A stretch of DNA of 64,000 nucleotides from Planobispora rosea (GCF_014648175.1 NZ_BMQP01000031.1:1-64000), one strand, 5' to 3'; numbered from the stretch's first letter, positions 50,215 through 60,500 are shown. The notes: a model not told the origin generated them from the sequence alone. Program-made: numbers and translations.

Positions 50215-51456
50215 CTAACCCTGGGTGACGGCCTGGAACATGCTCTGGAACGCCTCCTGCTCCGCGGGTTCGGTAGGCGAGACGTAGCCGTGCAGCTTGG
50301 CGTAGTCCTCCTCCGAGGGGAAGACCAGCGGGCTCGCGATCATCGCCTCGAGCGCCTCCTTGTCCTCGCCCTTCAGTCCCGCGGCCTTGGTCGACAGGAG
50401 CTCCTTGACCGCGGGCACCGGCGTGACGTACTGGATGTACTCCGTCAGCTCGGCGGCGACCTCGGGCTTGTACAGGTGGTCCATGAGCATGAGCGCGTCG
50501 ACCGGGTTGGCCGCGCCCTTGGGGATCATCATGTTGTCGGTCCAGATGGTGCCGCCCTCCTCGGGCACCGCGAACGCGACCGGCTCCCCGGCGAGCTGGC
50601 GCTGGAAGACGTCGCCCGACCAGCCCATGGTCAGCCACACGTCTCCCTTGGAGACCGCGTCGATGTAGTCCTGGTCGAAGTACTTGCGGACGAGGCCGTC
50701 CTCGCGCTGCTTGTCGAGCAGCGCGGCGGCCTTCTCCCAGTCGGCCTTCGTGGACTTCTCCGGCGTGATGCCGAGCGCGAGCAGGCCGTAGTTGGCGATC
50801 TCCTGGGCGTCGGCCATCATGCCGACCTTGCCCTTGTACTTGGGGTCGAACAGCGCCTGGATGCTGGTGATCGGCTCCTTGACGTACTTGGTGTTGTACG
50901 CGATGCCGGTCATGCCGGAGGTGTAGGGGATGGAGTAGGTGTTGTCCGGGTCGTAGGCCGGGTTCTTGTACTTCGGCGCGGCGTTGGCGGCGAAGTTCGG
51001 CAGCTGCTTGTGGTCCAGGGCCACCAGGTAGCCCAGGGCCTGCATGCGGGCGAACTGCATGCCGTTGGTGATCACGATGATGTCGTAGCCCAGCGGCTGC
51101 CCGGCCTTGAACTGCGGCTCGGCCTTGCCGAAGAACGTCGCGTTCTCGTCGATGACCTCGAGGTAATCGAACGCGATGCCGGTCTCCTGCTGGAACTTCT
51201 TCAGCGGTCCGCGGTCCTCGGGCATGTACTCCGGCCAGTTGGCGAAGACGACCTTGCCGTTCTTCTGCTTCCCGGACCAGAAGTCGGCGACCTCGGACGG
51301 TTTCGGAGCGGCCTTCTGCTGCCCCTGGACGCCGCAGGCGCTCAGCGCGAGCCCGGCGGCGGAGAGCCCGGCCAGGCGGAAGGCGTCGCGCCGGCTGACG
51401 GAGCGGCTGCGGGTCATGCCGCGGAGGAAGGCGGGGGAGGTGCGGGGGTCGTGCAT
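50215..51456 (-). CDS. potD: Polyamine-binding lipoprotein, PotD-like
   Basis: 413 residues. The N-terminus has twin arginines (R22-R23 in S-R-R-D) and a lipobox L-S-A-C with Cys 41, so export through Tat and lipid anchoring are likely. The mature part has V-V-F-A-N-W-P-E-Y near 69-77 and Y-T-S-G-M-T-G-I-A-Y near 168-177, typical of PotD/PotF binding proteins. The acidic ligand residues (Asp and Glu) are spread as in the family. Start at ATG 51456; ATG 51417 would also keep the signal. Located 8 bp after potA. Confidence 0.87.
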   Translation of the reverse strand: MHDPRTSPAFLRGMTRSRSVSRRDAFRLAGLSAAGLALSACGVQGQQKAAPKPSEVADFWSGKQKNGKVVFANWPEYMPEDRGPLKKFQQETGIAFDYLEVIDENATFFGKAEPQFKAGQPLGYDIIVITNGMQFARMQALGYLVALDHKQLPNFAANAAPKYKNPAYDPDNTYSIPYTSGMTGIAYNTKYVKEPITSIQALFDPKYKGKVGMMADAQEIANYGLLALGITPEKSTKADWEKAAALLDKQREDGLVRKYFDQDYIDAVSKGDVWLTMGWSGDVFQRQLAGEPVAFAVPEEGGTIWTDNMMIPKGAANPVDALMLMDHLYKPEVAAELTEYIQYVTPVPAVKELLSTKAAGLKGEDKEALEAMIASPLVFPSEEDYAKLHGYVSPTEPAEQEAFQSMFQAVTQG

Positions 51457-51464
51457 GAGGAGGC

Positions 51465-52610
51465 TCAACTTCCGATCGCGTACGAGTGATGCGGCTGCCA
51501 CGACAACCACACGGCGTCACCACGTTCCGCCGTGCTGCTGCTGTCGAGCGCGTTCTGCTGGAACACGGTGACCTCGGCGCCGTCGGCGAGGCGCACCGCG
51601 TAACTGTTGTACAGGCCCAGGTAGACCACCTCGGACACGGTGCCGCGCACCGCGCTGAGCCCCCCCGCGGGCTCCTCCGTGGAAATGGTGATCTTCTCGG
51701 GGCGTACGGTGATCGTGATCGGGTCCCCCGCCCGATGCGACGCCTCCGCCACCAGGACCCGCCCGCCCTCGTCCAGCGCGAGTACGGCGTTGCCGGACTC
51801 GACCCGGTCGACGGTGCCGCGGATCAGGTTGGAGGTGCCGATGAAGCCGGCCACGAACGCGGTGGCCGGGCGCTCGTAGATCTCCCTGGGTGAGGCGAGC
51901 TGCTCGACCAGGCCGTCGTGCATGACGGCGATGCGGTCGCTCATGGTGAGCGCCTCGCTCTGGTCGTGCGTGACGTAGACGAAGGTGATGCCGACCTCGC
52001 GCTGGATGCGCTTGAGCTCGATCTGCATGGCCTGGCGGAGCTTGAGGTCCAGGGCGCCCAGCGGCTCGTCCAGCAGGAGCGCCCGCGGCCGGTTGACCAG
52101 GGCGCGGGCCAGCGCGACCCGCTGCTGCTGGCCGCCGGACATCTCCCTGGGGCGGCGCTTCTCGCGGCCGACGAGGTCCACGATCTCCAGAGTCTCACCG
52201 ACGCGCCGCTTGATCTCGGCCTCGGGGGTCTTCCTCCGCCGCAGGCCGAAGGCCACGTTCTCCCACACGTTCATGTGCGGGAAGAGCGCGTAGGACTGGA
52301 ACACCATGTTGACGTCGCGCCGGTTCGGCGGCACGTTCGTCACGTCCCGGCCGTGGAGCCGCACCACGCCGCGCGACGGGTCCTCGAACCCGGCGATCAT
52401 GCGCATGGTGGTGGTCTTGCCGCAGCCCGAGGGGCCGAGGAGCGAGAAGAACTCGCCCTCGGCGATGGACAAGGTGACTCCCTTGACCGCCTGGACGACC
52501 TCACCGTTGGCGAGATACTCCTTGACGACTCCGTCGAGCTCGATGGCGGGCACCTGGGGTGCGACGGGGGAGGCCATGGCCTCCCCCGTGCCCGCCTGGG
52601 TTTCGGTCAT
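51465..52610 (-). CDS. potA: Polyamine ABC transporter ATPase, PotA-like
   Basis: 381 residues. Walker A G-P-S-G-C-G-K-T-T is near 59-67, Q-loop F-Q-S-Y-A-L near 104-109, signature M-S-G-G-Q-Q-Q-R near 156-163, Walker B L-L-L-D-E-P near 175-180 and the H-loop T-H-D-Q near 211-214. The C-terminal TOBE-like domain (about 290-375) is the regulatory part seen in PotA. It powers polyamine import. It follows the aldehyde dehydrogenase gene by 25 bp in the same operon. Confidence 0.9.
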   Translation of the reverse strand: MTETQAGTGEAMASPVAPQVPAIELDGVVKEYLANGEVVQAVKGVTLSIAEGEFFSLLGPSGCGKTTTMRMIAGFEDPSRGVVRLHGRDVTNVPPNRRDVNMVFQSYALFPHMNVWENVAFGLRRRKTPEAEIKRRVGETLEIVDLVGREKRRPREMSGGQQQRVALARALVNRPRALLLDEPLGALDLKLRQAMQIELKRIQREVGITFVYVTHDQSEALTMSDRIAVMHDGLVEQLASPREIYERPATAFVAGFIGTSNLIRGTVDRVESGNAVLALDEGGRVLVAEASHRAGDPITITVRPEKITISTEEPAGGLSAVRGTVSEVVYLGLYNSYAVRLADGAEVTVFQQNALDSSSTAERGDAVWLSWQPHHSYAIGS

Positions 52611-52635
52611 ACCAGGCTTGTCTCTCTGTCCGCGG

Positions 52636-54093
52636 CTATTCGCCGATGTAGTGCATGACGTGCTTGACCCGCAGGTAGTCGTGCAGGCCGAAGACCGACA
52701 GGTCCTTACCGTAGCCCGAGTGCTTGAAGCCTCCGTGCGGCATCTCGGACACGAAGGGGATGTGGGTGTTGACCCACACGACACCGAAGTCGAGCTTCCT
52801 CGACATGCGCATCGCCCGGCCGTGGTCGGAGGTCCACACCGAGCCCGACAGGCCGTACTTGACGCCGTTGGCCTTGGCCAGCGCGTCGGCCTCGTCGGAG
52901 AAGGTCTGGACGGTGATGACCGGGCCGAAGACCTCGTTCTGCACCATCTCGTCGTCCTGCTGGAGGCCGTCCACGACGGTCGGGGCGAAGAAGTAGCCCC
53001 TGTCCCCGATGCGGTGGCCACCGGTCAGGACCTTGGCGTGGCCCGGGACCCGGTCGAAGAAGCCCGCGACGCGCTCCAGCTGGGTGGCGTTGTTGAGCGG
53101 GCCGTACAGGGCCTCCTCGTCCGCCAGGTCGCCGGTCCTGGTGTTCGCGGCGGCCTCGACGAGCGCGGCGGTGAACTCGTCGTGGATGTTCTCGTGGACC
53201 AGCACGCGGCAGGCCGCGGTGCAGTCCTGGCCGGCGTTGTACAGGCCCGCGGTGGCGATGGCCTCCGCGGCGGCCTTGATGTCCCTGACGTCGTCGAAGA
53301 CGACGACCGGGGCCTTGCCGCCGAGCTCCAGGTGGACCCGCTTGAGGTCGTCGGCGGCGCTCTTGGCGACGGCCATGCCGGCGCCGACCGAACCGGTGAT
53401 CGCGACCATCGCCGCGGTCGGGTGGCCGACGACCAGGGCGCCGGTCTCGCGGTCGCCGACGACGACGTTGAAGACGCCCTTCGGCAGGACCTCACCGATG
53501 ATCTCGGCCAGCTTGAGCGTGGAGACCGGGGTGGTGTCGGACGGCTTGAGCACGACGGTGTTACCGGCGGCGAGCGCGGGGGCGATCTTCCACACGGCCA
53601 TCATCATCGGATAGTTCCAGGGCGTGACCTGGCCGACGACGCCGATCGGCTCGTGCCGGATGACGGAGGTGTGGTCGGCCAGGAACTCTCCGGACGTGGG
53701 GCCCTCAAGCGTGCGGGCGGCGCCGGCGAAGAACCGGAAGTGGTCGGCGGCCACCGGCGTCTCGTCCTCGGCCATACGTGCCCGCGGCTTGCCCGTGTTG
53801 CGGCACTCGGCCTCGTTCAGCTCGTCGGCCCGCGCCTCGATCGCGTCGGCGATCTTCAGCAGCAGGTTGGCACGCTCGCCCGGCGTGGTCTGGCCCCACG
53901 ACTCGAACGCGGCGGCCGCGGCGGCGTAGGCCGCGTCCACGTCCTCCGCGCCGGAGATCGGCGCCCGCAGATAGGCTTCTCCGGTGCAGGGATCGATGAT
54001 GTCGGAGAACCTGCCGCTCGTGGCTTCCACGAACTCGCCGTTGACGTAGTTTCGAAGACGGGTGAGCTCAGGGTTCTCAACCGGGGTGGTCAC
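52636..54093 (-). CDS. Gamma-aminobutyraldehyde dehydrogenase (PatD/YdcW-like)
   Basis: 485 residues from a GTG with AGGAGG 6 bp upstream. The ALDH hallmarks are T-P-W-N-Y-P near 149-154, G-S-V-G-A-G near 230-235, catalytic Glu in L-E-L-G-G-K near 251 and catalytic Cys in N-A-G-Q-D-C-T-A-A-C near 285. The D-C-T-A-A-C form is characteristic of the aminobutyraldehyde branch. It turns 4-aminobutanal from putrescine oxidation into GABA with NAD+. First gene of the operon with potA-D; divergent from the Lrp regulator at 54287. Confidence 0.88.
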   Translation of the reverse strand: MTTPVENPELTRLRNYVNGEFVEATSGRFSDIIDPCTGEAYLRAPISGAEDVDAAYAAAAAAFESWGQTTPGERANLLLKIADAIEARADELNEAECRNTGKPRARMAEDETPVAADHFRFFAGAARTLEGPTSGEFLADHTSVIRHEPIGVVGQVTPWNYPMMMAVWKIAPALAAGNTVVLKPSDTTPVSTLKLAEIIGEVLPKGVFNVVVGDRETGALVVGHPTAAMVAITGSVGAGMAVAKSAADDLKRVHLELGGKAPVVVFDDVRDIKAAAEAIATAGLYNAGQDCTAACRVLVHENIHDEFTAALVEAAANTRTGDLADEEALYGPLNNATQLERVAGFFDRVPGHAKVLTGGHRIGDRGYFFAPTVVDGLQQDDEMVQNEVFGPVITVQTFSDEADALAKANGVKYGLSGSVWTSDHGRAMRMSRKLDFGVVWVNTHIPFVSEMPHGGFKHSGYGKDLSVFGLHDYLRVKHVMHYIGE

Positions 54094-54199
54094 CGTCGAC
54101 CTCCTAGCGCATGGGGGTTGAGTTGTCGCGACTCTTACAGAGCGACAGTCTCTCAACAAGGGATTTCGTTGTGAAGATACCAAATTGCTACGGAATCGC

Positions 54200-54228
54200 T
54201 TGACAGAGCGGTCAGAACTGACAACATG
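54200..54228 (+). promoter_or_regulatory. Predicted promoter of the Lrp gene with an embedded palindrome
   Basis: TTGACA (54200-54205), 17 bp, AACATG (54223-54228). The spacer contains GTCAG-AA-CTGAC (54211-54222), a perfect inverted repeat. A regulator bound there would cover the promoter, which points to autoregulation by the Lrp protein and perhaps control of the divergent polyamine operon. Confidence 0.5.
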
Positions 54229-54286
54229 TCGCACCGAACCCGCAACATGACAGACACAGCCCTGAAACCTCTTCATGGGAGCGAGG

Positions 54287-54781
54287 ATGACGACACCACC
54301 GAAGGTACGCCGGGACGGTGAATCCAAGCCCGGCACCGTCGTCCTCGACGAGATCTCCAAAAAGATCATCGAGGAGTTGCAGGGCGACGGGCGCAAGCCG
54401 TACGCGGCCATCGGCAAGGCCGTGGGGCTGTCCGAGGCGGCGGTCCGCCAGCGGGTCCAGCGCCTGCTCGACGCGGGCGTGATGCAGATCGTCGCGGTCA
54501 CCGACCCGCTGACCCTCGGCTTCTCCCGGCAGGCGATGATCGGCATCAAGTGCGAGGGCGACCTGGAGACGGTGGCCGACGAACTGTCGGCCATCGCCGA
54601 GATCGACTACGTCGTGCTGACCGCCGGATCCCTCGACATCATGGTGGAGGTCGTCTGCGAGAGCGACCAGCACCTCCTGGAGATCCTCGGCAAGATCCGC
54701 GCCATCCCCACCGTGCGCGCCACCGAGACCTTCGTCTATCTCAAGCTCCACAAGCAGACCTACTCCTGGGGCACCCGCTGA
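54287..54781 (+). CDS. Lrp/AsnC regulator of the polyamine operon
   Basis: 164 residues. The helix-turn-helix spans about 24-55 (Y-A-A-I-G-K-A-V-G-L-S-E-A-A-V-R-Q-R-V) and the RAM ligand domain about 70-155. ATG 54287 has GGGAG 5 bp upstream; ATG 54275 would add 4 residues. Regulators of this type next to polyamine/GABA genes usually sense the pathway's amino acid or polyamine. It is divergent from the aldehyde dehydrogenase gene, with the palindrome at 54211 in between. Confidence 0.85.
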   Translation: MTTPPKVRRDGESKPGTVVLDEISKKIIEELQGDGRKPYAAIGKAVGLSEAAVRQRVQRLLDAGVMQIVAVTDPLTLGFSRQAMIGIKCEGDLETVADELSAIAEIDYVVLTAGSLDIMVEVVCESDQHLLEILGKIRAIPTVRATETFVYLKLHKQTYSWGTR

Positions 54782-54892
54782 CACTCCCCGGGGCCTCCGG
54801 GGCCTCCGGGACGTCCGGAGCGTTCACGGAGGTTCCCGGTGGGACCGCGGGGCCTCCGCCGCACGCGGGGTCCCCGTCCGCCGCACGCTCCG

Positions 54893-55747
54893 TCATCCGC
54901 CGGAATACCCCTCCAGGACGTCGGCCATCTCGGCCAGGAAGCCGTCCACCTGGCTCACGGAGTATCCCGGCTTGAACATCACCGTGTTGAACCGGGCCGC
55001 GCGCACCTCCGCGGCCGTGAGGGGCTGATCGGTGGTCCCCCGCAGAGTGGCCACGATCCGGTCGAGGAACTCGTCGACCTCGCCCTCGTCGTAACCCATG
55101 CCCAGCCGTCCGGCGCGGAAGGCGACCCGCTCGACCCTGACCGCCTGCTCCTCCCGCCCCTCGAACGGCTGCTCCTCCCGCCCGCCGAACAGCTGCTCCT
55201 CCGGCCCGCCGGGCATCACGCCGTCCCGCTCCAGCGGCGGATACCGCGTCAGCAGGGACTGCGGCGGCTGCGGCCACAGGGCCGCCTCGCCGGGGACGTC
55301 GGTGCGCTCCCCCGCCACCAGGACATCGGCCTCGCCGATCCCGGCCAGCGCGACCTCGTCCGTGGTGGCTTCGTCCACGGCGATCTCGTCCGCCGGGGCG
55401 GCGTCGCGCGCTCCGGCCGCCGACCGGGGCTCGTCGTCCGCCGTCCAGGGCTCGTCGGCCCACGGCGCGGGGGCGGAGGCGTGGACGGCCTGCGGCCGCG
55501 GGAGGCGTCCCCGCTCCGGACGGGTCTCGATCGCCACGATGAAGGCTTCCAGCGCGAAGTCCACGGCGGTCTCGTTGTACCCGCCCAGCTTCGCGCGGAA
55601 GCGGGCGTCGCGGATCTCGTCGGCGGTGATCGGCTCGCCCACCAGCTCGCCCCGGCCGAGGGTTCCCTCGATCCGGCGGACCAGCGCGTCCACCTGATCC
55701 GGGTCGTATCCGGAACGCAGGCCCAGCACCCGTGGAAAGCGGTTCAA
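54893..55747 (-). CDS. Protein with two DivIVA-like motifs
   Basis: 284 residues from a TTG start. Two similar modules of about 60 residues lie at the N-terminus (1-75) and C-terminus (205-275). Each has a G-Y-(D/S)-x3-V-D-x-F/L pattern followed by (T/P)-L/I-T-A-x-E-(I/V)-R-x-A-R-F, the DivI1A-type repeat of actinobacteria. The middle is acidic and disordered, with a 24 bp repeat (55145-55216). There are no membrane segments. It may be a polar scaffold or cytoskeletal adaptor, but the role is not known. Confidence 0.7.
   Translation of the reverse strand: MNRFPRVLGLRSGYDPDQVDALVRRIEGTLGRGELVGEPITADEIRDARFRAKLGGYNETAVDFALEAFIVAIETRPERGRLPRPQAVHASAPAPWADEPWTADDEPRSAAGARDAAPADEIAVDEATTDEVALAGIGEADVLVAGERTDVPGEAALWPQPPQSLLTRYPPLERDGVMPGGPEEQLFGGREEQPFEGREEQAVRVERVAFRAGRLGMGYDEGEVDEFLDRIVATLRGTTDQPLTAAEVRAARFNTVMFKPGYSVSQVDGFLAEMADVLEGYSGG
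55145..55216. repeat. 24 bp tandem repeat in the DivIVA-motif gene
   Basis: Three units starting at 55145, 55169 and 55193 encode (R/P)-E-E-Q-x4 on the minus strand. They lie in the flexible middle of the protein. Confidence 0.8.
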
Positions 55748-55841
55748 CCCCGCATCCTTTCCGTCCCTGTATGTGAGACCACCATTCTGGAGGGCCCGGA
55801 CCGGTAAAGCGAGCGTCCGCGGGCGGTAGGGTGACGGGCCT

Positions 55842-56552
55842 ATGCGCCTGTCCAGCGTGTCGTTCCGTTACTCCCGCCGCGGCCCCTGGGTCCTGCGGGA
55901 CGTCGGCCTCGTCCTGGAGGCCGGGTCCGTCGTGGAGGTCACCGGCCGCAACGGGGCGGGCAAGTCGACGCTCCTGCGGCTCCTGGCCGGAATCGTCCGC
56001 CCCTGCCGGGGATCCGTCACCGCGCGGCCCCCGATCGTCGGCTACGCCCCCGAGGTGTTCCCGGTGGACCAGCCCTTCACCGTCGCGGCCTACCTGGCGC
56101 ACATGGCCCGCGCCCGGCGCGTCTCCCCCGCGTCCGGTACGGCCCTGGCCGAGCGGCTGGGCGCGTCCCACCTGCTCGACCGGCCGCTCGGCGACCTGTC
56201 CAAGGGCAGCGCGCAGAAGGTCGGCCTGATCCAGTCGCTGCTGGCCCCGCCCGGCCTGCTGATCCTGGACGAGCCCTTCGCCGGGCTCGACGAGCAGACC
56301 CGCGCCGAACTCCCGGAGATCATCGGGGAGGTCGCCTCCGGCGGGGGCACGGTCGTGGTCAGCGACCACCAGAACCAGTTGCGCAGCTTCCCCGGCGCCG
56401 AACACTGGCTGGTCGCGGACGCCTCGGTCACCGTCCTGGACGGCGAGCGGGTACGGCGGGCGGTCATCGAGGTGATCGTCGGCGTGGAGGAGGCCGACGA
56501 GGTCGAGCAGAAGCTCCGCGCGGACGGTTACCTCACCAGGCGGACCGCATGA
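55842..56552 (+). CDS. ABC transporter ATPase
   Basis: 236 residues. Walker A G-R-N-G-A-G-K-S-T near 36-44, signature L-S-K-G-S-A-Q-K near 123-130, Walker B L-L-I-L-D-E-P near 143-149 and H-loop S-D-H near 177. The signature has K-G-S in place of S-G-G, seen in some single-copy exporter ATPases. Its stop overlaps the next start (ATGA), so it works with the membrane protein encoded downstream. Substrate unknown. Confidence 0.85.
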   Translation: MRLSSVSFRYSRRGPWVLRDVGLVLEAGSVVEVTGRNGAGKSTLLRLLAGIVRPCRGSVTARPPIVGYAPEVFPVDQPFTVAAYLAHMARARRVSPASGTALAERLGASHLLDRPLGDLSKGSAQKVGLIQSLLAPPGLLILDEPFAGLDEQTRAELPEIIGEVASGGGTVVVSDHQNQLRSFPGAEHWLVADASVTVLDGERVRRAVIEVIVGVEEADEVEQKLRADGYLTRRTA

Positions 56553-57229
56553 TCCATCACACCGCTCTCATCCGGTTCAAGCTGGCCGCCTACGCCCGGT
56601 CCCACCGGCTGCTGCAGCCGGTGATCGGGCTGTTCGTCATGATGGTCATCTTCTACTCGACGCTGGTCCCCCCGGGCAAGGAACTGCCCTCCTACGCGGA
56701 CTCCGCGGGACTGCTCATCATCGTCTTCGCCTGGGCTGCCCGGGGCCTGCTCGACACCGAACCCCCGGCGCAGCGGCTGATCTCGGCGACGTCGGCGGGG
56801 AGTCCGCGCCGGGAGGTCGCCGCCGGGTTGCTGGCCGCGCTGGCCGTCAACCTCGGGCTGGCGGCCATCGCGGTCGTCCTGCCCCTGCTCCACGGCTTCG
56901 CCGTCACCCCGCCCGCGGGTGACGTCGCCCGCGGCGCGGGCCTGCACCTGCTCGGCCTGAGCGCCGGGACCGCGCTGGGAGCGCTGACCAGCAGGCCGAT
57001 CCTGTCCTCCCCGGCGGCCTCGATGCTGACGTTGTTCGGCGGCTACCTCGCGCTGCTGCTGGCCAGCCTCACCCCGGCCGGCGCGTTCACCGTGCCGGTC
57101 ATGCCGTGGATGCGCGCCGCCAACGCCGGGACACTCGACGAGATCCTCCTCCCGGTCACGGCCGCGACCCTCTTCTGGTCCGCGACCGGCGCCGCGGTCT
57201 ACGCACGGCTCCGCCGTACCCGGCCCTAG
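56549..57229 (+). CDS. ABC-2-like membrane subunit
   Basis: 226 residues with six hydrophobic segments and no other domain. It directly follows the ATPase gene with a 4 bp overlap. It is most likely the transmembrane partner of a small ABC exporter of the two-gene type common in actinobacteria. The sequence does not reveal the cargo. Confidence 0.75.
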   Translation: MIHHTALIRFKLAAYARSHRLLQPVIGLFVMMVIFYSTLVPPGKELPSYADSAGLLIIVFAWAARGLLDTEPPAQRLISATSAGSPRREVAAGLLAALAVNLGLAAIAVVLPLLHGFAVTPPAGDVARGAGLHLLGLSAGTALGALTSRPILSSPAASMLTLFGGYLALLLASLTPAGAFTVPVMPWMRAANAGTLDEILLPVTAATLFWSATGAAVYARLRRTRP

Positions 57230-57275
57230 CCCCGGCCGGCCTCCTCCGCAGCCGGGCTCACACGCTGTCCTCTTC

Positions 57276-57587
57276 TCAGGCGTCCCGGTCCGGTCCGAGT
57301 CCCTCGACGGCGGTGACCGCGGTGAGCCCGGAGACGATCATGACGGGGGCGAGGACGGGGTTGGCGACGAGCCGGATGCGCGGCGCGTGGGTGAACAGTA
57401 CGGTCAGTCCCGCGCTGTCGAGATAGCCGACCTCGCTGAGGTCGACGATCAGCGGGCCGTCGTCGGCGGACCGGGCCAGGGCGGCGTCAAGGGTGCCCGC
57501 GTTGCTCATGTCGATCTCACCCGTGACGGTGAGGACCGAGGCACCGTCAGGCCGCCGTGACGTGGCCAGGGTCAGGGGAGTGCTCAT
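57276..57587 (-). CDS. STAS-domain anti-anti-sigma factor
   Basis: 103 residues. G-E-I-D-M-S-N-A near 23-30 and V-G-Y-L-D-S-A-G-L near 53-61 are typical; Ser 58 would be the phosphorylation site. It should bind an RsbW-type kinase when unphosphorylated and so release a sigma factor. It overlaps the stop of the giant fusion gene by 4 bp, so the C-terminal RsbW-like domain of that protein is its most likely kinase. Confidence 0.87.
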   Translation of the reverse strand: MSTPLTLATSRRPDGASVLTVTGEIDMSNAGTLDAALARSADDGPLIVDLSEVGYLDSAGLTVLFTHAPRIRLVANPVLAPVMIVSGLTAVTAVEGLGPDRDA

Positions 57588-60500
57588 CGGGCGATCCTCA
57601 CATGCATGTCGACGGTGGTGCCGGTGACGCCGGCGTCGATGGTCACCTTGTGCATCAGGGCGCGCATGAGCGCGACGCCCCGGCCGCGGTGAGGGCTGGC
57701 CTCGGGCTGCGGCGGCTTCCAGCGGCCGCTGTCGGCCACCGTCAGATGGAGGCCACCGGCGGTGGCGACCGCGCGTAGCCGCACCGTACGCCCCGGAGCG
57801 TCGCGGTGGCCGTGCTCGATGGCGTTGGCGCACGCTTCACCGGCGGCGACCAGGACATTCTGGATCATGGAAGGGTTGAGCCCGCAGCGGTTCAGCCAGT
57901 CGCGCAACGCCGTACGCACCGGTGCCAGCTGGGTCGACTCGGCGGGGAAGGCCACCTCCAGCGGCGCGGGCTGGCGGTACAGCAGCAGGGCGACGTCGTC
58001 GTTGAAACCGCGCTCCGGCTCCAGCCGGGTCATGACGTCGGTGGCGAGCTCCTCGATGGGAGTGGACCGGCCGTCCTGGACCACGGCGCCGGCCCGGCCG
58101 ATGCCCTCGGTCAGCGGGCGCCGCCGGCGTTCGACCAGGCCGTCGGTGTACAGCAGCAGAGTGGAGCGGGCCGGCATGGTGTGCCCGGCCTCAGGACGGG
58201 GATTGCCGGGGCGTACGGCCAGGGGCGTGGAGCGGCCGCCGTCCAGCAACGCGATGGCCCCGTCGGGGTGGGCCAGGATGCCGGGCGGGTGGCCGGCGCT
58301 GGAGTAGGCGATGTGGCCGGTGGCGGTGTTCAGCACGCCGCAGAAGACGGTGGTGCACCTGGCGCCGGGTACGAGGGCGGCGAACCGGTCGAGGGCGGTG
58401 AGCACCTGGGCGGGGCCGGCGTCCTGCAGCAGCAGGGCGCGGCAGGCGCTGCGCAGCTGTCCCATGACGGCCGCGGCCTCCAGGCCCCGCCCCACGCAGT
58501 CGCCGACCACGATGCCGATGCGCTCCTCCGACAGCGGCACGATGTCGTACCAGTCGCCGCCGACCTCCAGCGGGCGGGTGGCGGGCTCGTAGCGTACGGC
58601 GAAGCCCTCGGGAAGCTGCGAGGGGCCGAGGATGGCACGCTGGAGGGCCACGGCGGCCTCGCGCTGCTGGTCGAGCTGGTGAGCCCGGTGCAGGCCCTGG
58701 CCCAGATGGCCGACCAGCAGCGCGAGCAGGGTCTGGTCCTCCGTGGTGAAGGGCCGGTTCTGGCCCAGGTCGACCCAGACGGACAGCAGGCCGCCGGGGT
58801 GCTCCAGGGTGACGCCGGCTCCACCGGCCGCGTACGCCAGCGGACGCAGCGGCGGGTGCTCGCGCAGCGCCGTCAGCTTCTCCCGCAGGCTCTCCGGCAG
58901 ACCCGGCCAGCCGGAACCGGAACCGGAGCCGGAGGACGTCACCACCGGTTCGGAGCCGTCGTCCCAGAGGGCGGCCAGGACCTGCCGGGCCTGCCAGACC
59001 TCTCGCAGTGCCTCCAGGGCTCCGCCCAGGGCGTCGTCCAGGTTGTCGGCCTGGGAGACGCGCATGCTGAGCGCGGCCAGGGCGCTCTCCCGTTGCACGA
59101 AATAGTGCTCGCTGGTGACGTCGCGGAAGGTGCCCACGACCCGGCGCCGGCCGGTGTCGGGGTCGGTGACGTCGTTGAAGGTGACCGCGACCCAGACCTG
59201 GTGCCCGTCCCTATGGGTGACGGGGATCACGCAGCTGCCCCTGCCATCCCTCACCAGCTGGTCGAAGGCGTCGGCGACCATCGCGTGGGCCTGCGGGTCG
59301 TCGTCCTCGTCCGGCCACCACGGGTGCAGCGGGGTGTAGGGCAGGCCCTCGGGGCCGTAGCCGAGGATGTCGGTGAACGCCGCGTTGATCTCGATCACCG
59401 CGCCGTTCTCGTCGGTGACGAAGAACGCTTCCTGCAGTGATTCGATCATGGCGTTGCGCCACCGGGCGTGGTGGTTGCGCATCCGCGCCAGCTCCACGTT
59501 CGCCCGGACCCGCGCCAGCAGCTCGGCGGCGGAGAACGGCTTGACCAGGTAGTCGTCCGCGCCCGCCTCCAGGCCCTCGATGGAGGCCTCCTGCCCGGCG
59601 CGCGCCGACAGCAGCAGCACCGGGACGTTCGAGGTGCGCGAATCGGCGCGCAGGGCGGCCACCAGTTGCAGACCGTCCAGGCGCGGCATCATCACGTCGC
59701 TGATGACCAGGTCCGGCGGGTCGGCGCGTACGGCTTCCAACGCGGCCCGGCCGTCGCCGACCACGGTCACCCGGTAGGCCGGCCGCAGCAGCCGGGCCAG
59801 GTAGTCGCGCATGTCGGCGTTGTCGTCGGCGATCAGCACCCGGGCGGGCACGCCGTCACCCGCCGCCGGGGAGTGCTCACCGGCGGAGACGCCGGGGGCG
59901 GCCACCTCTTCGGGAGCCGTACCGTCTCCGGGGAGCCAGCGCAGGGCCTCTTCGACGAACGGGCCGGCGGTGGCCGGGGTGGAGGCGGTCTCCGCCACGC
60001 CGGCCGGCACCAGGCTGTCGGCCGGCAGATGGTCGGAGCCGAAGGGCAGCCGGATGGTGAAGGTCGTGCCCTCGCCCTCGACGCTGTCGGCGGTGATGGT
60101 GCCGCCGTGCAGGCCGACCAGCTCCCGAACCAGTGCCAGCCCGATGCCGCTGCCCTCGTTCGAGCGCGACCGGGCGCTCTCGATGCGGTGGAAGCGCTCG
60201 AACAGCCGCGGCACCTCGCCGGCGGGGACGCCGATGCCGGTGTCGGCGACCGTGACGACGGCGTGACCGTCCCGCGCGCGCAGCCGGACGCTGATAGCGC
60301 CGTCGAAGGTGAACTTCAGGGCGTTGCTCAGCAGGTTGAGCACCACCTTCTCCCACATGCCCCGGTCGATGTAGACCGGTTCGGCCAGCGGCGGGCAGTC
60401 CACCTCGAAGGCCAGCCCGGCCCTGTCGATCGCGGAGCGGAAGACGCTGGCCAGCTCGGCGGTCACGGCCGCCAGGTCCACCGGCTCGTAGCGGGCCTGC

